Source of the DNA: Methanoregula sp.
Lineage (GTDB): Archaea > Halobacteriota > Methanomicrobia > Methanomicrobiales > Methanospirillaceae
Assembly: GCA_013331015.1 (NCBI GenBank)
Contig: DUHF01000313.1
Coordinates: forward strand, 1 to 9,898
Length of the DNA stretch: 9,898 nucleotides
Direction: 5' to 3'
Shown here: piece after piece, positions 6,282 through 9,898 of the stretch
Layout: each line of letters begins with the position of its first letter
Numbering within the stretch: position 1 is the stretch's first letter
Program-made: the position numbers and the translations under genes
Notes under the pieces: generated by a model
The model's database searches: none
The model's input: the letters and a program-made list of their open reading frames with translations, nothing else
Told to the model about the DNA's origin: nothing

Positions 6282-7458
6282 TCTTCACCCGCTCGCCCTT
6301 ACGCTCGGGGTCCATGGCATAGGCCTCGAGCCCCGGCACGATCACCCGGACGACCGGCATGCCGATCTCTTCCCTAGTCAGGTCAACGACAATGACCCGG
6401 CCCATGCCCTGCTTTTTGAGGGCTTCGATGATCTTTTCGATATCCTTTTTGAAGTCGTCGGTATCGGAAGATTGCACGTTCCCGTACTCGATCGTACCGT
6501 TGTCGCGGAACCAGTAGCCGTTGATCCGCTTTGCCCGATCATAGCCCATCTTCTTGCGCATCTCTGCTAGGGTCGTGTCCTCGCGAGCCCCGTGGATCTG
6601 GGTGAGCCGGCTCTGGGCAACCTCCGTGAGTGCCCGCATCACGGCGATCCGTGCACTGGTGTGCGTCCCGATCCCGATGGTGAGGAGCATCGGATCTTTC
6701 AAGAGCACGTCATCGGCAACTGCCGCCATCGTGGGGATCCCGATGTCGCTTGTGATGTCCCGGACCGTGACTTCGACCTGCGCCAGGGAAAATTTCTCCT
6801 GCATGGCAAGGATTGTCGGGTCGGTCATCAGGGTAACGGCCGGCCCGGTGTCCCGGCTGGCCTCGACAAGCGACCAGGCGTCCCGCTCGATCACTTCCGA
6901 GAGGGCGTGGAAGACCGCCTCCTCGAAGGTGTTGCCCGAGGCAAGACCGTTGGTGCTGGTCCGGAACGGGCCGCGGTACCGGGGCGGGAGCGGGTGGAAG
7001 ACGGCGTTGGCCGGGACCCAGATCTCCTCGTCCCTGACAATGTCCCAGCCCGGGGTCCATGACATGAGCCGGTCGGCCTCTGTCCCCGCCGGCAGGATCA
7101 GGTCATTTGGATCGAGAACGTTTAGCCCCCGCATCCTCATCTCCTCGTACGGGGCGAGTTCGGGTTTCCGGTCATGGATCTCGGAGGAGTACCGCTCAAT
7201 GCCCTCCATGATGGCAGAGATCCGGGACTCCTCGATCGTTGCGCCTTTGCCGTTGTACACGGTGATCGCCCCGTCCATTGCCGTGGGCCGGATGCAGGAG
7301 AAGACCGGGATACCGATCCGGTCAAGGCTCGTGATGTCGGCGACCCGGGTGATGCCGGCTGCCGGGACAAGGGGTTCGATGCGGGCAAGGGTTTCGTCGA
7401 GCGGGGTGGCCCGCTGTGTCTCATTATTGTAAGTCTTTTTGCAGGATTTGAGCTGCAT
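6244..7458 (-). CDS. ycaO: YcaO-related McrA-glycine thioamidation protein
   Basis: This 404-residue YcaO enzyme activates a peptide amide oxygen with ATP so that sulfide can replace it, making thioglycine in McrA. The N-terminus (CKKTYNNETQRATPLDETL, then VADITSLDRIGIPVFSCIRP) follows the methanogen YcaO pattern. ATP- and Mg-binding elements are NGKGATIEES (69-78), AIMEGIERYSSE (82-93), NGLASGNTFEEA (170-181) with ALSEVIERDAW (185-195), and ALTEVAQSRLTQIHGAREDT (276-295). The C-terminus has no proline-rich tail of the azoline-forming cyclodehydratases, and there is no partner E1-like gene, which agrees with the thioamide type. The ATG at 7458 is supported by GGTGA (7467-7463) upstream. It is the first gene of the minus-strand block. 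Confidence 0.95.
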   Translation of the reverse strand: MQLKSCKKTYNNETQRATPLDETLARIEPLVPAAGITRVADITSLDRIGIPVFSCIRPTAMDGAITVYNGKGATIEESRISAIMEGIERYSSEIHDRKPELAPYEEMRMRGLNVLDPNDLILPAGTEADRLMSWTPGWDIVRDEEIWVPANAVFHPLPPRYRGPFRTSTNGLASGNTFEEAVFHALSEVIERDAWSLVEASRDTGPAVTLMTDPTILAMQEKFSLAQVEVTVRDITSDIGIPTMAAVADDVLLKDPMLLTIGIGTHTSARIAVMRALTEVAQSRLTQIHGAREDTTLAEMRKKMGYDRAKRINGYWFRDNGTIEYGNVQSSDTDDFKKDIEKIIEALKKQGMGRVIVVDLTREEIGMPVVRVIVPGLEAYAMDPERKGERVKNANDHRLSRAQS

Positions 7459-7462
7459 GAGG

Positions 7463-7467
7463 TCACC
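7463..7467 (-). promoter_or_regulatory. Ribosome binding site of ycaO (GGTGA)
   Basis: On the minus strand GGTGA lies 4 nt before the ATG at 7458 and extends to CCGGTGACC. It supports this start, which also fits the N-terminal family pattern. The leader hairpin at 7474-7490 stands just 5' of it, 6 nt away. Confidence 0.5.
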
Positions 7468-7473
7468 GGAGGT

Positions 7474-7490
7474 GCCGGCACAAGGCCGGC
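7474..7490 (-). repeat. GC-rich hairpin in the ycaO leader
   Basis: GCCGGC (7474-7479), a five-base loop, and GCCGGC (7485-7490) give a 6-bp all-GC stem. GCCGGC is self-complementary, so the arms are also direct repeats and could instead be paired sites for a dimeric protein. The element ends 6 nt from the ycaO ribosome binding site and would lie in the 5' untranslated region if the TATA box at 7521-7529 is used. Confidence 0.5.
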
Positions 7491-7520
7491 TGGATACAGA
7501 TTATGTGATCCTTTCAGGGG

Positions 7521-7529
7521 TTTATACAT
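7521..7529 (-). promoter_or_regulatory. Candidate promoter (TATA box) of ycaO-tfuA
   Basis: Minus-strand sequence TGTATAAAC resembles an archaeal TATA box. It lies 63 nt upstream of the ycaO ATG, so a start about 25 nt downstream would leave a leader of roughly 40 nt containing the GCCGGC hairpin. It stands in the 157-nt gap shared with the divergent membrane-protein gene. Confidence 0.4.
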
Positions 7530-7578
7530 GCCCATTTACCCGCATCTCCGGTGCCGGTTCCCAGCCCGTCAGGTTCAG

Positions 7579-7585
7579 GTATATC
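7579..7585 (+). promoter_or_regulatory. Candidate promoter (TATA box) of the small membrane-protein gene
   Basis: GTATATC (7579-7585) lies about 32 nt before the ATG at 7616, so transcription would begin within about 10 nt of the start codon. No good ribosome binding site is visible, which fits a nearly leaderless message. Confidence 0.4.
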
Positions 7586-7615
7586 ATCCCTAAAGGACAA
7601 CACGATCTGACATTC

Positions 7616-7957
7616 ATGGACCTCTCGTTCTTCATCATCCGGTTCCTGGTTGGCGGGAGCATCATTGTCGGCGTGACGTACCTTGCCCTGCAGGTGGACC
7701 CAAAATACGGCGGGATCCTTGCAGCAGCCCCGATCACGACCATGCTCGCCTTCCTCTTCACCTATTCCGAGTCAGGCGTGGCAACCTCGCGGGAGCTGCT
7801 CATCTCGATGTTCTGGTTTGCCATCCCCACGATCCTCTTCATCCTTGTGCTCTGGCTCCTCATGGCACGCTACCCGGTGCTCCCCAGTCTTGGCGGGGCA
7901 TTTTTGTTCTGGCTGGTCGCAGTCGTGGCGATGAACCGGGTGCTTGCCGGGCTCTGA
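7616..7957 (+). CDS. Small four-helix membrane protein, DUF3147-like
   Basis: This 113-residue, almost wholly hydrophobic protein has four likely membrane helices near residues 4-24, 31-50, 60-84 and 89-111. The segment DPKYGGILAAAPITTMLAFLF (28-48) follows the GG-x-LAxxP pattern I associate with DUF3147/GlpM-type small membrane proteins; family assignment is tentative and function unknown. The reading frame stays open 59 codons further upstream, but ATG 7616 is chosen because hydrophobic coding begins there and the TATA box sits about 32 nt before it. The upstream part translates into low-complexity residues unlike the rest. The gene is divergent from ycaO; a link with methyl-coenzyme M reductase modification is not shown. 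Confidence 0.72.
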   Translation: MDLSFFIIRFLVGGSIIVGVTYLALQVDPKYGGILAAAPITTMLAFLFTYSESGVATSRELLISMFWFAIPTILFILVLWLLMARYPVLPSLGGAFLFWLVAVVAMNRVLAGL

Positions 7958-7975
7958 GACAAAACCCATCCCAAA

Positions 7976-8018
7976 TGACTGCGTGGTGCTGCAATACCTG
8001 CGAAATTTTTCGCAGTCA
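7976..8018. repeat. Overlapping palindromes between the membrane-protein and lipoprotein genes
   Basis: CTGCGAAA (7998-8005) and TTTCGCAG (8008-8015) form a perfect 8-bp inverted repeat with two bases between. The right arm can pair instead with an upstream copy: TGACTGCG (7976-7983) is the exact reverse complement of CGCAGTCA (8011-8018). The element ends about 10 bp before the lipoprotein TATA box, a usual place for an archaeal activator or repressor site. Read as RNA it could also end the upstream message. Confidence 0.5.
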
Positions 8019-8027
8019 GATAAACCC

Positions 8028-8036
8028 ATAAATAGC
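8028..8036 (+). promoter_or_regulatory. Promoter (TATA box) of the lipoprotein gene
   Basis: CATAAATAG is TATA-like and lies about 42 nt before the ATG at 8078. A start around 8055-8060 would leave a leader near 20 nt that holds GATGTGACC, a weak ribosome binding site. The palindrome at 7998-8015 stands just upstream. Confidence 0.45.
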
Positions 8037-8077
8037 CCGGGGACAGAAACCTCAACCATACACCGATGTGACCGTCC

Positions 8078-8434
8078 ATGAAACCCCTGTCCGTTCTCCC
8101 CGGCTTTCTTTTCGTCCTGCTCATCGCAGCCCTCTGCGTTGCGGGATGCACCTCCGTATCGCCCGGCAACCAACCCTCCCCGCCCGATCCCGCACGCTGC
8201 GGGATCACGTCCTGCCACGGGCTCGATCTTGCGTGCGGTCAAAATGCCCCCGAGGTCTGCACCATGGAGTACCGGCTTGGCGACAAGTGCCGGCAGTATG
8301 CCCGGTGCGACACGAGCGGGGGTAGCTGCACGCTGGTTACAGAGCCTGAATTCGAGGTCTGCAAAGCCTGCGTGGAGCAGTGCGAGATCTATAGCGATCC
8401 CTCAAAAGCTTTCGAGTGCGAAGCGAAGTGCTGA
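8078..8434 (+). CDS. Cysteine-rich secreted lipoprotein of unknown function
   Basis: The 118-residue protein begins with a lipoprotein signal: Lys2, a hydrophobic stretch at 8-19, and the lipobox VAGC ending at Cys24. A Ser/Pro/Gly-rich linker follows (25-39). The mature domain (40-118) has twelve further cysteines (41, 46, 53, 61, 71, 77, 84, 95, 98, 102, 114, 118), an even number that fits up to six disulfides outside the cell. Alternatively, pairs such as C95-x2-C98-x3-C102 could bind metal. The N-terminal half (CGITSCHGLDLACG) looks like a family I believe recurs in Methanomicrobiales, but I cannot name a function. It has its own promoter and is followed by a long gene-free region, so it is probably a single-gene unit. 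Confidence 0.75.
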   Translation: MKPLSVLPGFLFVLLIAALCVAGCTSVSPGNQPSPPDPARCGITSCHGLDLACGQNAPEVCTMEYRLGDKCRQYARCDTSGGSCTLVTEPEFEVCKACVEQCEIYSDPSKAFECEAKC

Positions 8435-8443
8435 GATATCTCA
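8432..8443. repeat. 12-bp perfect palindrome over the lipoprotein stop codon
   Basis: TGAGATATCTCA (8432-8443) is fully self-complementary and overlaps the TGA stop at 8432-8434. It is short and may be chance; with no loop it would work as a protein site more readily than as an RNA hairpin. Confidence 0.3.
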
Positions 8444-8509
8444 AATCTCCCCGTTTTTCCGGTAACGGCTTTTAAAAAAAAAGCGATCCGGCATAATTAC
8501 GGGATACGG

Positions 8510-8530
8510 GCAGGAGTTCGGCAGGAGAAC
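8510..8530 (+). repeat. Two tandem GCAGGAG units
   Basis: GCAGGAGTTCG (8510-8520) is followed directly by GCAGGAGAAC (8521-8530), so the 7-base core recurs with an 11-bp period, about one helical turn. Both copies would face the same side of the DNA. It may be a protein-binding site or a chance duplication. Confidence 0.35.
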
Positions 8531-8567
8531 CCGGATGAACGGGCGGCTTTGCGGGCGGGGCGGGTCG

Positions 8568-8664
8568 TTTTGGGATCTGTTAACGTGAGAACCCGCGATG
8601 GATGTCGGGCAATTCCCGGCACATCCGGCACTATGTACCCTTTTTTTGGGATCTCTTACGAGAA
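8568..8664 (+). repeat. Direct repeat TTTTGGGATCT, two copies
   Basis: TTTTGGGATCT occurs at 8568-8578 and 8644-8654. The similarity continues imperfectly (GTTAACGTGAGAA against CTTACGAGAA). The copies start 76 bp apart. An inverted AGATCCC at 8683-8689 can pair with either copy. Confidence 0.45.
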
Positions 8665-8728
8665 ATTTGTACAGGAAAAAAAAGATCCCGGAAAACCCTG
8701 GCAATGTGCCGGAAGTGCCGGGCGGCCC
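8607..8728 (+). repeat. Long imperfect hairpin with 16-base inverted arms
   Basis: CCGGCACATCCGGCAC (8616-8631) pairs with GTGCCGGAAGTGCCGG (8706-8721), one A-A mismatch in 16. The pairing extends by C8615-G8722 and, past a small internal loop, GGGC (8607-8610) with GCCC (8725-8728). In the same register lies an inner stem GGGATCT (8648-8654) with AGATCCC (8683-8689), preceded by a T/A-rich stretch that partly pairs. Each arm holds two copies of the heptamer GTGCCGG or its complement. Possible readings are a structured RNA, a small MITE-like inverted-repeat element, or grouped regulator sites. A shorter alternative fold (GATGTCGGG with CCCGGCACATC, 8601-8625) ahead of T7 at 8641-8647 would look like a terminator. 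Confidence 0.6.
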
Positions 8729-8789
8729 CTGAGCAATGTCCCAAAATAACTCCTCTTTTTCGATACGGGGGGATTTTCCCTCCCAAACG

Positions 8790-8797
8790 TTTTTAAG
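8790..8797 (+). promoter_or_regulatory. Promoter (TATA box) of the sensory kinase gene
   Basis: TTTTTAAG (8790-8797) is TATA-like and lies 35-42 nt before the ATG at 8832. A start near 8820 gives a very short leader that still carries GAGGGTG (8824-8830), a ribosome binding site placed right before the ATG. Both support the chosen start. Confidence 0.45.
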
Positions 8798-8831
8798 ACT
8801 CGTTTCCTATTGACTCTTAACGCGAGGGTGC

Positions 8832-9898
8832 ATGAAAAAATCTATCCTTATCGTCGAGGATGAAAAGATTGCGGCAATCGACCTGCAGGATACCCTCATC
8901 TCGCTTGGGTACCAGGTTGCGGGTATCGCAACCACCGGGGAACGCGCCATCGCGATGGCAGATGCAGTAACCCCCGATCTGATCCTGATGGACATCAACC
9001 TTTCCGGCAACCTCTCGGGCATAGAAGCTGCAGAGCAGATCCTCAGCCGTCATGAAGTCCCGATCATTTTTGTGACGGCATACGCGGACCCGGATCTCGT
9101 AAACCGGGCAAAGAAGTGCAGTCCCTACGGGTACATCATCAAACCCTATGATGAACGGGCGATCCGGACCGAGATCGAGATTGCGCTCTACAAGTTCGGG
9201 CTTGATGTTGCGTTCCGGCAGGAATACAAAAACCTTCAGGACTGGCTTGCCAAAAAGACGGGGGAACTTGCAGAGGCAAATGAACTCTTAAAAGAAAGCG
9301 AGGACAAGTACCGGAGCATCCTTCTGAATATGCAGGACCTGTTCTTCCGGACCGACATAGAAGGGAAGATCACCATGCTCAACCCTGCGGGAGCACGTCT
9401 TTTGGGGTACGAGGCGCCAGAAGACCTCCTTGGAAGGGACGCCGTCACCCTGTATGCGGAACCAGAAAAATACGGGGAGATAAGGGCTGCCCTTAAAGAG
9501 GGCGGGGCAGTGTGTGACTTCCCCCTCACCGTAAAAGTCCGGGACGGTTCGCTCCGGTACACGCTCACCAACTGCCATTACTTCCGCGATTTTTTGGGGC
9601 AGATCGCGGGAGTCGAGGGGATCATCCATGACATCACCAGTCTCCGCAATGCAGAAGATGCCCTGCGGAATGCCAACCGGAAACTCAACCTCTTATCGGG
9701 CATGACACGGCATGATATCCGCAACCAGCTCATGGCGCTCAAGGCGTATATCCAGCTGAGTGAGGATTCCCTTGGTGATCCCACCCAGATGGCGGAATTC
9801 ATTCTCGCGGAGGAAAAGATTGCAAATACCATTGAACGCCAGATAAGTTTCACCCGCGATTACGAGAATATGGGCGTGATGTCACCGGTCTGGCAGAA
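8832..9898 (+). CDS. Response regulator-PAS-histidine kinase hybrid protein (3' end outside window)
   Basis: The first 355 codons are present; the window ends inside the gene. Residues 1-120 are a receiver domain with the acidic pair E9/D10, phosphoacceptor D54 in ILMDINLSG, T82 in FVTAY and K104 in IIKPY. A coiled-coil-like linker (about 126-158) leads to a PAS domain (about 158-270) with LLNMQDLFFRTDIEGKI and LGYEAPEDLLGRD. A kinase dimerisation segment follows with MTRHDIRNQLMALKAY (291-306), where His294 is the expected phosphorylated histidine. The ATP-binding domain should lie beyond the window. This receiver-first order is common in Methanomicrobiales sensory proteins. No membrane segment is seen, so it is cytoplasmic and probably relays signals from another kinase. 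The signal sensed is unknown. Confidence 0.9.
   Translation, partial: MKKSILIVEDEKIAAIDLQDTLISLGYQVAGIATTGERAIAMADAVTPDLILMDINLSGNLSGIEAAEQILSRHEVPIIFVTAYADPDLVNRAKKCSPYGYIIKPYDERAIRTEIEIALYKFGLDVAFRQEYKNLQDWLAKKTGELAEANELLKESEDKYRSILLNMQDLFFRTDIEGKITMLNPAGARLLGYEAPEDLLGRDAVTLYAEPEKYGEIRAALKEGGAVCDFPLTVKVRDGSLRYTLTNCHYFRDFLGQIAGVEGIIHDITSLRNAEDALRNANRKLNLLSGMTRHDIRNQLMALKAYIQLSEDSLGDPTQMAEFILAEEKIANTIERQISFTRDYENMGVMSPVWQ

Larger units (their letters stand above)
8435..8831. other. Gene-free region of 397 bases with repeats and structure
   Basis: No frame on either strand gives a convincing protein: the open frames here are short and of odd composition. In order the region holds a weak hairpin (CCGTT 8451-8455 with AACGG 8464-8468) followed by TTTT and a run of nine A; a tandem GCAGGAG repeat (8510-8530); TTTTGGGATCT at 8568-8578 and again at 8644-8654; the long imperfect hairpin (8607-8728); and the promoter of the kinase gene (8790-8830). 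A non-coding RNA starting from the TTTTAAAAA tract near 8470 is possible but unproven. Confidence 0.5.

Noticed and set aside
6554..7432. Plus-strand open frame (292 codons) opposite ycaO
   Set aside because: Shadow of ycaO: Ser- and Arg-rich, no motif, no ribosome binding site.
7439..7615. N-terminal extension of the small membrane protein (59 codons)
   Set aside because: It would overlap the ycaO start and run through both promoters; the residues show no membrane or domain character.
8441..8704. Minus-strand open frame of 87 codons in the gene-free region
   Set aside because: No ribosome binding site, and it is read mostly from repeats and the hairpin arm; no recognisable motif.

Overview
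The window comes from a methanogenic archaeon, most likely of the order Methanomicrobiales (Methanoregula-like). The evidence is the ycaO-tfuA pair that builds thioglycine in methyl-coenzyme M reductase, a separate GMP synthetase ATPase subunit, an archaeal CDP-alcohol phosphatidyltransferase, TTTATA-type archaeal promoters, GGTGA-type ribosome binding sites and a moderately GC-rich coding style. The assignment rests on remembered family features; no search was run.

Left part (1-4378, all + strand): a dense housekeeping run. It holds the C-terminal end of CTP synthase (pyrG), GMP synthase subunit B (guaAb), acetylornithine aminotransferase (argD), histidinol-phosphate aminotransferase (hisC), an AK6/Fap7-type adenylate-kinase-like NTPase and a CDP-alcohol phosphatidyltransferase that probably makes archaetidylinositol phosphate. 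The last four overlap or nearly touch (17-nt overlap, 4-nt overlap, 2-nt gap) and look co-transcribed. The run ends in a T8 tract.

Middle (4379-4585): a convergent gap with a nested hairpin (4391-4446) and a minus-strand hairpin plus U-tract terminator (4537-4562).

Minus-strand block (4586-7458): ycaO is followed by tfuA with a 38-nt overlap. After a 70-nt gap with its own promoter comes a protein joining a multi-pass membrane domain to a Schlafen-type AlbA_2 domain. The ycaO leader carries a small GC-rich hairpin.

Right part (7616-9898, + strand): a four-helix small membrane protein divergent from ycaO, a cysteine-rich lipoprotein, a roughly 400-nt gene-free region with a long imperfect hairpin (8607-8728), and a REC-PAS-histidine kinase sensory protein that runs off the window.

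The less ordinary items are the membrane-AlbA_2 fusion, the structured region at 8435-8831, the ycaO leader hairpin, and the cysteine-rich lipoprotein with a palindrome upstream of its promoter. I see no CRISPR array, transposase, tRNA or rRNA.
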